Assembly (NCBI GenBank): GCA_045561055.1
Contig: JBJKYL010000015.1
Span: 1-40,445 of the forward strand
Direction of reading: 5' to 3'
DNA: 40,445 bases
Source of the DNA: SMWC01 sp045561055
GTDB lineage: Bacteria; Pseudomonadota; Gammaproteobacteria; Steroidobacterales; Rariloculaceae
Below, piece after piece: positions 16,096-24,056 of this stretch. Both the position numbers and the translations under genes were made by a program. The notes below the pieces were generated by a model. The model was not told where the DNA came from, did no database searches, and saw only the letters and a program-made list of their open reading frames with translations. Numbering within the stretch: position 1 is the stretch's first letter; each line of letters starts with the position of its first letter.

Positions 16096-17957
16096 CGGAG
16101 TCGGGTAGATCGCCGTATCCTGATCACATAAACCGTAATAAGAAAAACCCCAGCTAAATCGCTCATTAGGCCTTGATTGAGTAGTAGTACTCCAGCTGCC
16201 GCTGCTGCCCCTCGACTGAACCCATTTAGCGGCGCCCTGAAATAACCAACGATCGCCGTCGCGAGACAAAACACACCTATAAAACCCGTCATACACGCAG
16301 TAGCAATCTCCCACGCTGAACCCTGCGCTAGCAGACCTGGTCCGTAGAAAAATGCGAACGGCATCAGATAACAGACCAAACCGTAACGAAATGCTGTCCA
16401 ACCTACCTGATTGATATCAGCACGCGCCACGCCAGCAGCGACGTAGGAGGCCAACGCAACGGGCGGCGTAATGGTAGAGACACAACCGAAGAAAAAGACA
16501 AACATATGGGCCGTAAGGAGGGGCACTCCCATATCAGCAAGAGCCGGTGCAACAACAGTGGCCAGAATTAAGTAAGCGGCCGTAGTTGGCAACCCCATCC
16601 CGAGGATGATCGCGGCAATCATCGTGAGAACTAACCCAAAGAGAGGAATCCCTCCAGACATTGAGATGATAAAACCTGAAAGTTTTGAACCAAGACCGGT
16701 AGCCGAAAGAACCGCAGAAATAATTCCAGCCGCAGCACAAGCAATCGATATTGGAATCGCATTCTGTACCCCACCGGCCATCGCGCGTCCAACTCGCTGC
16801 CAAAACTCGAGGTTTATACGTCTGACCACAAGAAGGTGAATCGTAATCAATAGCATGATCGCAAAAAAGGAAGCTTTTACGGGAGAATAACCCGCTATCA
16901 TCATACCAATCAGAGTAAAAAACGGGACCACGAACGGCAATCCTTCAACAAGAGTAGCTAAGAGGGGTCGCTCTGACGCAACCGGCGCTTTCACAACTGC
17001 CAGATCACTTTTAATTGCTTGAAGATGTACAACGAATAGAACGGACACAAAAAACAACAACGCCGGAATTAGCCCAGCTTTCATAATATTGACATAGGGA
17101 GTCCCAACGATCTCTGCCATAATGAAAGCCGCGGCACCCATCACCGGCGGCATAATCTGGCCTCCGGTCGAAACAACCGCTTCTATCGCTCCCGCCTCAT
17201 GTGGACGATATCCTTCACGTTTCATCAGTGGAATCGTGAAGGATCCGGTTACAGCAACGTTTCCAGCTGCCGAACCAGAGATCATCCCAAGCAAGGTGCT
17301 AAATATCACCGCCGTCTTTGCTGATGCCGCACGAAATCCACGAGTAATGAGATTCGAAAGCCTAAAAAAGAAATTTCCGGCACCGAATTCACTGAGAAAC
17401 GAACCAAAGATCGTAAATAGCACGATGTAAGTGGAAGCAACACCAAGCGGTATTCCGTAGATACCCTGCCCGGAGTGAGCAAGAAACCCGACAAAGCTTT
17501 CAAAGCGCATTCCTCGACTAAAAAGTAAGCCAGGCAAATAAGGGGAAATAAAGGGATAGAGGAAGAATACGAATGCGATCAATGCTAGCGCCTTACCAAC
17601 AGAACGCCGTGTGGCCTCCAGAACCAAACCAACTATAATGGCTCCTATCACAACATCTAGTTCGTTCGTGATCCCACCACTGAGCGCGATTTCTTCCCAC
17701 CGCGAAAGTAAATATCCACCGGTAGCCAGCGCTACAACAAAAAAAACTAGATTCATTAGCGAACCAACATAACGTGCTTCGCCATCATCAGATCTCAGGA
17801 ATACGAGCGAAAGTACGATCATCAGGTGAAGTACCCTAATAACCATCGTCGAAACTAGTAGAACTCCAGAAACATTCAGAAGATGAAATAAAGCAAGACA
17901 AAAAGCCAAAAAGGCCATAGTGTGTATACGTAACGTACTAAAATGTAATGACGACAC
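16092..17957 (-). CDS. TRAP transporter fused permease of the TAXI type
   Basis: Inner-membrane permease of 621 residues fusing the small and large TRAP subunits, as usual in TAXI systems. Family signatures are GGQIMPPVMGAAAFIMAE, a GMGLPTTAAYL motif and TPPVALASY. The first about 150 residues hold the DctQ-like helices. It lies 49 bases downstream of the TAXI receptor on the same strand, forming a two-gene operon. The GTG start at 17957 follows TAGGGA on the minus strand at a good distance. TAXI systems are poorly characterised; known ligands include glutamate and 2-oxoglutarate-like acids. The substrate cannot be assigned here. Confidence 0.95.
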   Translation of the reverse strand: MSSLHFSTLRIHTMAFLAFCLALFHLLNVSGVLLVSTMVIRVLHLMIVLSLVFLRSDDGEARYVGSLMNLVFFVVALATGGYLLSRWEEIALSGGITNELDVVIGAIIVGLVLEATRRSVGKALALIAFVFFLYPFISPYLPGLLFSRGMRFESFVGFLAHSGQGIYGIPLGVASTYIVLFTIFGSFLSEFGAGNFFFRLSNLITRGFRAASAKTAVIFSTLLGMISGSAAGNVAVTGSFTIPLMKREGYRPHEAGAIEAVVSTGGQIMPPVMGAAAFIMAEIVGTPYVNIMKAGLIPALLFFVSVLFVVHLQAIKSDLAVVKAPVASERPLLATLVEGLPFVVPFFTLIGMMIAGYSPVKASFFAIMLLITIHLLVVRRINLEFWQRVGRAMAGGVQNAIPISIACAAAGIISAVLSATGLGSKLSGFIISMSGGIPLFGLVLTMIAAIILGMGLPTTAAYLILATVVAPALADMGVPLLTAHMFVFFFGCVSTITPPVALASYVAAGVARADINQVGWTAFRYGLVCYLMPFAFFYGPGLLAQGSAWEIATACMTGFIGVFCLATAIVGYFRAPLNGFSRGAAAAAGVLLLNQGLMSDLAGVFLITVYVIRIRRSTRLR

Positions 17958-18006
17958 GGTAATCCCTATATTTCGACATCGCGTCGATCAGGATGCATAG
18001 GACCGG

Positions 18007-18927
18007 TTAAGGCTGCTCGAAATAACGAGCAGCACCTGGATGCAACGGAATCGGCAGACTCAAACTTTGCTCTGGGTTTATCTGCTCAGCGATTGCGTTT
18101 GTACTGCGTAGCTCATCCAGATTACCGAAGACGGCATTTACGATGTTAAACACCGCATCCGCAGACTCATCAGCGTTTACAACAAGAATATTGTCTACAG
18201 CCAACACTGTAGGCTCGGTCAAAGTATCGTACACCGACGTCGGCAAAGTTACCGTGTAATAGTAGGGATTCGCTTCAACTATGCCCTCGAAAATCTCCGA
18301 CTCGAGAGTGATAAACCGTAATTCTTGTGTTGCCCTTGCCTGCAATACTGCTGCCATAGGAATACCAGCAAGAGCAAACGCGGCATCTACATTACCGTCA
18401 CCGAGCTGACTGAAGCCATCGGAATAAGATAGAAAACTGGGAACAATATCGTCAAAGCTCATATCGTAGGCATTAAGAACAAGTCTCGCAAAAGCTACCG
18501 TCGTGCCTCCTGCAGGTCCAAGCGCTACCCTCCTACCACGAAGGTCCGGTATAGAATTCAAATCGGAATCCGCCCGAATAACAAGGTGGAGCATACTCGG
18601 ATGCAATGCTCCTGCCGCAGATATTCGGAGCTCGGACTCGTATGGTGACAACCCTCGGTAACCGAAATACGCGAGGTCTGCGTTCGTCATTCCTATCTCA
18701 ATATCGCCAACCGAGACTAGACGGGGGTTCTCGATCGCACCACGAGTCACGATAGGTACCATCGTGAACTCGTCTGCATACTGGTTTACTAGATTCGCAA
18801 TCCCTTGACCGATTGGGAAATAAGCACCACCCAACGTCGCGGCACCGAGATGCAACTCGACCTGATCACCTTCTGGCGCACACGCTTGCAGAACATACGC
18901 CAAGAACATAATGACGAGCTTTCTCAT
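18007..18927 (-). CDS. TAXI family TRAP solute receptor, possible lipoprotein
   Basis: Periplasmic receptor of the TAXI (TRAP-associated extracytoplasmic immunogenic) family, 306 residues. Family features seen: LGAATLGGAYFPIGQGIANLVN near the start of the mature protein in slightly varied form, RGAIENPRLV, and LRGRRVALGPAGGTT in the second domain. The very short signal ends LQAC (C16), which fits a lipobox although Gln at -2 is unusual; if real, the receptor is membrane-anchored. It heads the operon with the TAXI permease and diverges from the cupin gene across about 250 bases. Confidence 0.93.
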   Translation of the reverse strand: MRKLVIMFLAYVLQACAPEGDQVELHLGAATLGGAYFPIGQGIANLVNQYADEFTMVPIVTRGAIENPRLVSVGDIEIGMTNADLAYFGYRGLSPYESELRISAAGALHPSMLHLVIRADSDLNSIPDLRGRRVALGPAGGTTVAFARLVLNAYDMSFDDIVPSFLSYSDGFSQLGDGNVDAAFALAGIPMAAVLQARATQELRFITLESEIFEGIVEANPYYYTVTLPTSVYDTLTEPTVLAVDNILVVNADESADAVFNIVNAVFGNLDELRSTNAIAEQINPEQSLSLPIPLHPGAARYFEQP

Positions 18928-19026
18928 AAGAACAGACCTATAACTGAGGGCAATCTAGGGGTTAAGTAATACTGAAGGCTTACTGTTTTATCTAGCATAT
19001 CAGATGCTTATACTGATCTCGATCAT

Positions 19027-19055
19027 TTGACAAGCGGGTAATGATTCTTGATGAT
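19027..19055 (+). promoter_or_regulatory. probable sigma-70 promoter for the cupin gene
   Basis: A perfect -35 box TTGACA at 19027-19032 is followed after 17 bases by GATGAT at 19050-19055 (4 of 6 matches to TATAAT). It reads toward the cupin gene, leaving a leader of about 115 bases. Confidence 0.45.
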
Positions 19056-19176
19056 GCCCTCCGCCCTAACTGACACGGCCTTACTGCATGCCGGCCGATC
19101 TAATCAGACAACAGTGGTACTCCAACCGCATAACAACATGGATAAAACAGAAACAGCTGAATAAATGGAGGATAGG

Positions 19177-19728
19177 ATGGGCGTAAGAAGAGTAGTTACC
19201 GGCCACAATGAGGAAGGTAAAGCGATTATAGTTTCGGATAGCGAAGCAACTAATATCGTTAAGCCTAGCCACCGCCCGGGTGTCGCCATCCATAACATTT
19301 GGCTACTTGATTCGAGTCCTGCTGAAATCTTTGGCCCTGAAGATACAACAAGCGAAACAATAGGCCTACTGCCACCGCAGAACGGTTCCGTATTTCGCAT
19401 TATCGATTTTCCACCGGAAGCAGGTTGGATAGAGGATGTCGACGCCAAGGCCGCAAAAGAGGCATGGACATCGATAGGAGCTGAAGATGTTGGGGACGAC
19501 GACAAACCTCCACATCCACTGATGCATCGCACGGAGACATTGGACTACTCACTTTGTCTACAAGGAGAGATTTACATGGTTCTCGATGATTCCGAACTAC
19601 TCATAAAAAAAGGCGATACCGTAATCCAACGAGGCACAAACCACGCGTGGAGCAACCGGTCGGAATCAATTTGTACAATGATGTTCGTTCTCATCGATGG
19701 CACATTTGGGAATAAAACTGACAACTAA
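19177..19728 (+). CDS. cupin domain protein
   Basis: Cytoplasmic protein of 183 residues. The second half is one cupin beta barrel: motif 1 reads HRTETLDYSLCLQGE and motif 2 GDTVIQRGTNHAW, with His and Glu positioned to bind a metal. The first half is an extra beta-rich segment, as in a group of uncharacterised cupins that resemble sugar or hydroxyacid binding proteins. The ATG at 19177 is preferred over 19165 because GGAGG at 19167-19171 then lies five bases upstream. It is transcribed divergently from the TAXI operon and could process its substrate. The enzymatic activity cannot be told. Confidence 0.85.
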   Translation: MGVRRVVTGHNEEGKAIIVSDSEATNIVKPSHRPGVAIHNIWLLDSSPAEIFGPEDTTSETIGLLPPQNGSVFRIIDFPPEAGWIEDVDAKAAKEAWTSIGAEDVGDDDKPPHPLMHRTETLDYSLCLQGEIYMVLDDSELLIKKGDTVIQRGTNHAWSNRSESICTMMFVLIDGTFGNKTDN

Positions 19729-19759
19729 GCGAGATGATATTCGTTGAATAGAAACTTTA

Positions 19760-19771
19760 TTAAGCGCTTAA
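19760..19771. promoter_or_regulatory. 12-bp palindrome resembling a LacI-family operator
   Basis: TTAAGCGCTTAA is a perfect palindrome with the AAGCGCTT core seen in many LacI/GalR-type operators. It lies 72 bases before the start of the membrane cluster at 19844 and just after the cupin stop. No LacI-type regulator is encoded in the window. Confidence 0.35.
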
Positions 19772-19843
19772 CTTTGGATTGCACTAGACCTTACCCTACT
19801 GTAGAGTGACCCCCTAACTCGCTAAAAAACAGATGGACTGACT

Positions 19844-20785
19844 ATGGATTTGATCCCAACTTCTGGGCAACATCTGCATATAATACTGACCCACTTCCCT
19901 ACTGTTGGAACAGTAATCACGCTTGGGGTTTTTATCGCTTCATACTGCCTGAAGAGCGAAGACTTAAAGCGTACTAGTCTCGTGCTGTTTTTGCTACTCG
20001 GCATTATCGCTATACCGACCTACCTCAGTGGTGCGGCTACTATGTGGGCAATCCAGGGGAATGATGGAATTTCCCGAGAGCTTATTACAACTCACATGGA
20101 CCTCGGGCTTATGTCTTTCACATTTCTCGGAATTACGGGCTGTCTCGCATGGCTCGCGCTCTGGCAAGAGAGACGCTTTGGTGTTACGCCGAGATGGAAT
20201 TTGATCGCCGTATTAGTCACTTCACTGATCTCAATGCTCTACATGTCGCGCACTGGTAATATCGGTGGCCACATCAATCGCTCGGAACTGGGAATAGTTG
20301 AAAACTTAACTGCCCCTGGTGAAGGACTGACGGCAGGCGTCGAGAATCTTATTACGAGCGTAATCTGGGCATGGCCTGCAATGGAAGCCGCGCATTTCAT
20401 TGGTATGGCGCTAATATTCGGGGTTGTACTACTGGTCGGACTGCGATCGCTAGGCGTGGCTAAGAATCTACCTTATAGCGCACTGCATCGGCTCCTACCG
20501 CTAGGAGCGCTGGGCCTACTCGTGAACATCATCACTGGGCTTTTCTTCTTCATCGCTGATTCGGGGCGTTATGTTGCAATGGACGGCTTCCCGCCGAAAA
20601 TCATCGCCTTAGTGATCGGTGGCGTAGCAATCATCTATTTCACTATTTTTGACGATGCCTGGTCACTAAAAGCAGGAGACGATGCATCGCTTCTGTCAAA
20701 AGCAATGGCAGTCGTGACAATAGGCTCGTGGGCTGCCGTACTAGTGCTTGGTCGGCTGCTACCCTACTACGGAGACGGAGGCTAG
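19844..20785 (+). CDS. multi-spanning membrane protein, DUF2231-like plus DUF6644-like halves
   Basis: Integral membrane protein of 313 residues with about eight helices. The first half (1-170) starts HLHIILTHFPTVG, similar to the HP.(L/I)..FP motif of DUF2231-type proteins. The second half (about 172-310) is homologous to the whole product of the gene at 20945: both have WP...(S/A)H..G.AL..G followed by a (L/I)PYSAL..L...G motif. Several His residues lie in or near helices (H10, H12, H17, H84, H184), so heme b binding is possible but unproven. First gene of a tight cluster: 3 bases separate its stop from the next small gene. Function unknown; a membrane redox component is my best guess. Confidence 0.8.
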   Translation: MDLIPTSGQHLHIILTHFPTVGTVITLGVFIASYCLKSEDLKRTSLVLFLLLGIIAIPTYLSGAATMWAIQGNDGISRELITTHMDLGLMSFTFLGITGCLAWLALWQERRFGVTPRWNLIAVLVTSLISMLYMSRTGNIGGHINRSELGIVENLTAPGEGLTAGVENLITSVIWAWPAMEAAHFIGMALIFGVVLLVGLRSLGVAKNLPYSALHRLLPLGALGLLVNIITGLFFFIADSGRYVAMDGFPPKIIALVIGGVAIIYFTIFDDAWSLKAGDDASLLSKAMAVVTIGSWAAVLVLGRLLPYYGDGG

Positions 20786-20788
20786 ATA

Positions 20789-20905
20789 ATGGAAAACCTA
20801 GCATTACTTGCTTTGATCTTTGTCGTCAGCATCCTTGTCGTTGTGTTTGCCGCAGCTTATTGGCTTGATACGTTCGCCGATCGGAACGACCAAAGTGGCG
20901 GTTGA
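20789..20905 (+). CDS. 38-residue single-helix membrane microprotein
   Basis: A short reading frame starts with ATG three bases after the upstream stop and ends with TGA at 20903-20905. It encodes a hydrophobic helix (about residues 3-24) and a short polar tail with the sequence YWLDTFADRNDQ. Size and topology resemble the small accessory subunits of respiratory complexes (for example CcoQ-like or CydX-like proteins). The tight spacing between two genes for related membrane proteins argues that it is real. No ribosome binding site is obvious beyond the GGAGACGGAGG stretch at the end of the upstream gene, which is well placed for it. Confidence 0.65.
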   Translation: MENLALLALIFVVSILVVVFAAAYWLDTFADRNDQSGG

Positions 20906-20944
20906 TAGAATATTTTTTATCCTGAGCGCTAAGCGGGAGTTTTT

Positions 20945-21418
20945 ATGGGGTTTTTAAGCTGGCTGGAATCTACCGCCTACTCCCAGTGGATCGTGGCTGG
21001 ATTGACTGGCTGGCCGCTAATGCTGTCTATGCATGCGGTAGGCCTAGCGCTTATCGTTGGCATAATGTTCACGCTCAATTTGCGCGTTTTTGGATACTTT
21101 AAACCTATTCCATATTCAGCCCTAAGTGGCCTCATGAGCATTGGATGGGTCGGTATCGCCATGAACGTCTTTTCAGGGCTTTCGCTCTTTATGGCACAGG
21201 CCACGTTCTACGTGACTAACCTACCATTTATCATCAAGATAACGTTTATCCTTCTCGGCATCGCTAATCTGCATTACATGCAGAGGATTCTAAATCGCGA
21301 AGCCGCTGGCTGGGACGCCACCGGGGTAGTACCGCAAATCGGTACAATACTCGCCGCTAGTTCTCTCGTGTTCTGGACAATCGCCGTCGTGACTGGCCGC
21401 CTCATCGCCTACCTCTAA
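20945..21418 (+). CDS. DUF6644-like membrane protein
   Basis: Integral membrane protein of 157 residues with four helices. It matches the C-terminal half of the protein at 19844 in order and motifs: WPLMLSMHAVGLALIVG (24-39 region, H30), then IPYSALSGLMSIG (55-67). The His in helix one is conserved between the two, a candidate heme ligand. The ATG at 20945 follows GGGAG at 20934-20938. It lies 39 bases after the microprotein and ends the cluster; a 286-base gap follows. Function unknown; likely forms one complex with the two upstream products. Confidence 0.82.
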   Translation: MGFLSWLESTAYSQWIVAGLTGWPLMLSMHAVGLALIVGIMFTLNLRVFGYFKPIPYSALSGLMSIGWVGIAMNVFSGLSLFMAQATFYVTNLPFIIKITFILLGIANLHYMQRILNREAAGWDATGVVPQIGTILAASSLVFWTIAVVTGRLIAYL

Positions 21419-21618
21419 AAATCTGCCAAAACTTGACCGGTCCGACACGACCCGTAGCGTTAGAGTTTTATGGTAGCCAATTTTCGTCGAAACAATAAAT
21501 CGCTTTCTTAAAGAAAACTACAGTAAGAATTACTATATTCTATTCTTTAACCAACAGACTCATCTCCTTCAGAGCAACAAATACTCCCGCCGAGGTCACT
21601 GCAAGATTTGAAACAAAT

Positions 21619-21673
21619 CCCTAGCGTTTCTGTGCTAGGGTACCCTGCTGCCAGCCTCCTAAAAGCACTGGCA
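21619..21673 (+). promoter_or_regulatory. two hairpins in the leader of the GAPDH-PGK operon
   Basis: CCCTAGC (21619-21625) pairs perfectly with GCTAGGG (21634-21640) over an eight-base loop. TGCCAG (21649-21654) pairs with CTGGCA (21668-21673) over a 13-base loop that contains CCTCCT, an anti-Shine-Dalgarno-like stretch. Both lie within 90 bases of the start at 21705, whose ribosome binding site is GAGAGG (21690-21695). A role in translation control is possible but inferred. The rest of the 286-base gap is AT-rich and shows no gene. Confidence 0.4.
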
Positions 21674-21704
21674 AATACTGGAAAATTTCGAGAGGTTTAT
21701 CGTT

Positions 21705-22727
21705 ATGGCTAAAGTCCTTGTCGCCGGATATGGCGTAATCGGTCAACGACTTGCTGACGGCGTTGCTCAGCAAGGTGATATGGAGTTAGTGGGTGTTGTC
21801 GATGCGGCGCCCACGCTTAGCGTACTGACACTGCGAGATAAAGGCATGCCCTATAAGCTTTATGCAGCGTTCGATGATGCTAAAGGCGGCCTAGAAGCCG
21901 CTGGTATCCCCGTATCGGGAACCCTCGAAGAGATACTACCGACCGTTGATATCATATTGGATGCAACATCCCCGGGGGTGGGCGCCAAAAACAAAGAACT
22001 TTACGCGAAGCACGGGAAAAAGGCTGTGTTTCAAGGTGGCGAGAAAGATGAAATTGCAGAGATTTTCTTTCACGGCTACGCTAATTATGAAAAAGGCATT
22101 AACGAAGATTTTCTCAAACTAACCTCTTGTAATACAACAGGACTTATCCGAACGATCGACTGCTTAGACCGCAGCGTCGGCATCGAACGTGTAGCCATTA
22201 CAATCGTTAGACGCGTCGCGGATCCCGGCGACTACCACCGTGGTATCGTAAACGCACTACAAGTCGATAAAGCACCGAACCATCAAGCGGTCGATCTGAT
22301 GGCGATCATGCCACACGTTGATGCAACTGGCCTTCTCGTCCACGCACCTATTACACACGGCCATTTCATTTCCGTGCTTGCAACACCGAAAGAAGATCTT
22401 TCTATCGACGAGGCGCGTTCACTATTCATGTCGCACGACCGTATTCGAGTCATATCACTCGATCAAGGTTTCCTCGGTAATGCTTCCGTCTTTAGATACG
22501 CTCGCGACATCGGTCATCCACGCGGTGATATTTACGAAGTACCGGTCTGGGAAGACACGTTGGTCAAATCAGGGCGAGATCTGATGTTTGGCATCCATAT
22601 TCCGCAAGAATCTGTAACGATCCCTGAATCAATCGATGCAATTCGCGCAGCCACTGGAATGGAAACCGACCGTCTAGCTGCAGTCGGTCAGACCAATAAA
22701 TACCTTGGTCTGCCTTACTGGAAATAA
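21705..22727 (+). CDS. gap: archaeal-type (type II) glyceraldehyde-3-phosphate dehydrogenase homologue
   Basis: Homologue of the archaeal GAPDH, which oxidises glyceraldehyde 3-phosphate to 1,3-bisphosphoglycerate with NAD(P). It is unrelated in detail to the bacterial GapA type. It has 340 residues, the archaeal length. Seen: Rossmann motif GYGVIGQRLA (8-17), DATSPGVGAKNK (86-97), FQGGEK (109-114), catalytic Cys142 in SCNTTGL (141-147), RRVADPGD (169-176) and a His (H220) in place of the archaeal catalytic His. Differences from archaeal relatives, as I remember them, are the region NHQAVDL (192-198, usually SHHGPDV) and PITHGH instead of PTTLMH. It precedes an archaeal-type PGK by 24 bases, matching consecutive pathway steps. 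The substrate may have shifted. Confidence 0.9.
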   Translation: MAKVLVAGYGVIGQRLADGVAQQGDMELVGVVDAAPTLSVLTLRDKGMPYKLYAAFDDAKGGLEAAGIPVSGTLEEILPTVDIILDATSPGVGAKNKELYAKHGKKAVFQGGEKDEIAEIFFHGYANYEKGINEDFLKLTSCNTTGLIRTIDCLDRSVGIERVAITIVRRVADPGDYHRGIVNALQVDKAPNHQAVDLMAIMPHVDATGLLVHAPITHGHFISVLATPKEDLSIDEARSLFMSHDRIRVISLDQGFLGNASVFRYARDIGHPRGDIYEVPVWEDTLVKSGRDLMFGIHIPQESVTIPESIDAIRAATGMETDRLAAVGQTNKYLGLPYWK

Positions 22728-22751
22728 AACCGAACAGGATAGGTTCTCATA

Positions 22752-24017
22752 GTGACCACCATGAGAAGCATTGATGACGTCGACTATCAGGCGAAAAAAG
22801 TCTTATTGCGGGTTGACATCAATTCACCGATAGACCCCACAACAAAACTGATTGTTAACGAGAATCGGATTCAGAAAAGCCTTCCGACCATTCGTAAGCT
22901 TTTAGACAAAGGTGCAATGTTGGCGATCGTTGCGCATCAAGGCGACACCCTTGACTATCAAAATCTGATTTCACTCGAGGAACATGCGGAGAAGCTATCA
23001 GACTATCTTCGAGTCCACGTCGGCTATGTAGATGATGTCTGTGGACCTGCTGCCCAGGACAAAATAAGAAAACTAGAACCTGGGGAGGCGGTTTTGCTTG
23101 GCAACCTGAGATATCTGAGCGAAGAACTCTCTACATTCGAAAATTTCGTGAAGCTACAACCCCATGAAATGGTCGACACTTATCTCGTCCGTAGCCTAGC
23201 ACCTATCATCGACTACTACGTTAACGATGCATTTGCTGCAGCACACCGGAACGCACCCTCGATGGTCGCGTTTCAGGAACTCAAGCCCACCGCAGCAGGC
23301 TATTTACTATTTGACGAAGTCGCAGCACTGACGAAAATCATGCAGGCACCTGAACACCCCTCCGTTTTTGTCCTCGGTGGCGCTAAAATCTCCGATGCAT
23401 TTGGGATGATGAAGCAGGTGCTGGAGTCAAACACCGCAGACAAGATTCTTACCTGCGGAATTACGGGCGAAATCATGCTTCTCGCAAAAGGCTATAAGCT
23501 CGGCTCAAAAAAAGAGCAGTATCTAAACGACCGTGGGCTTGACGTATTCGTGACCGCCGCGAAGAGCTATCTCCGCGATTTCCCTGAGCGTTTAGAGTCC
23601 CCATTAGACCTTGCCTACGCCGAGAACGGTCATCGACAGGAAGTATCGATCGAAAACTTGCCGCTCGAGCAGATGGTCTGGGATATAGGCACGCGAACAA
23701 TCGAGCGTTATAGTCAGATTATCACCGATGCAAAAACGCTCTTCGTTAATGGCCCGCCGGGCGTGTACGAGGATGTTACGTTCCAGATGGGTACCGAAAC
23801 TATTCTGAAAGCAATAGCTGATACGCACGGGTACTCTGTCATCGGTGGCGGCGATACGGTGACCGCTGCGACAAGGTATGTCGATCTCAACAAGATTGAC
23901 TATGTATGTACCGCAGGTGGCGCAATGGTGAGATATCTTTCCGGCAAGGTGCTGCCGTTAATTGAGGCAATGGAAAAAGCCTATCGACGTGACTCAACTA
24001 ATAATAAACTGCCTTGA
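22752..24017 (+). CDS. pgk: archaeal-type phosphoglycerate kinase homologue
   Basis: Two-domain kinase homologue that in the classic reaction moves a phosphate from 1,3-bisphosphoglycerate to ADP. The pattern (RVDINSP 20-26, LAPIIDYYVNDAFAAAHR 149-166, DIGTRTIERY 311-320) is of the archaeal branch. Catalytic and nucleotide motifs are kept: K212 (GGAK), NGPPGVYE (333-340) and GGGDT (365-369). Of the basic patch that holds 3-phosphoglycerate in known PGKs, R39, R120 and R166 are present, but the HxGR motif reads H62-Q-G-D65, an acid in place of Arg. The GTG at 22752 is chosen because AGGATAGG ends nine bases upstream; an ATG at 22761 would be too far. It ends 39 bases before a convergent gene. 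Confidence 0.9.
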   Translation: MTTMRSIDDVDYQAKKVLLRVDINSPIDPTTKLIVNENRIQKSLPTIRKLLDKGAMLAIVAHQGDTLDYQNLISLEEHAEKLSDYLRVHVGYVDDVCGPAAQDKIRKLEPGEAVLLGNLRYLSEELSTFENFVKLQPHEMVDTYLVRSLAPIIDYYVNDAFAAAHRNAPSMVAFQELKPTAAGYLLFDEVAALTKIMQAPEHPSVFVLGGAKISDAFGMMKQVLESNTADKILTCGITGEIMLLAKGYKLGSKKEQYLNDRGLDVFVTAAKSYLRDFPERLESPLDLAYAENGHRQEVSIENLPLEQMVWDIGTRTIERYSQIITDAKTLFVNGPPGVYEDVTFQMGTETILKAIADTHGYSVIGGGDTVTAATRYVDLNKIDYVCTAGGAMVRYLSGKVLPLIEAMEKAYRRDSTNNKLP

Positions 24018-24056
24018 ATATCTAAAAATTAACCCACATAGAACTCATCAATAATC

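Noticed and set aside
19104..19532. 142-codon minus-strand frame over the cupin gene
   Set aside because: Antisense shadow of the cupin; Ser-rich and without any family feature.
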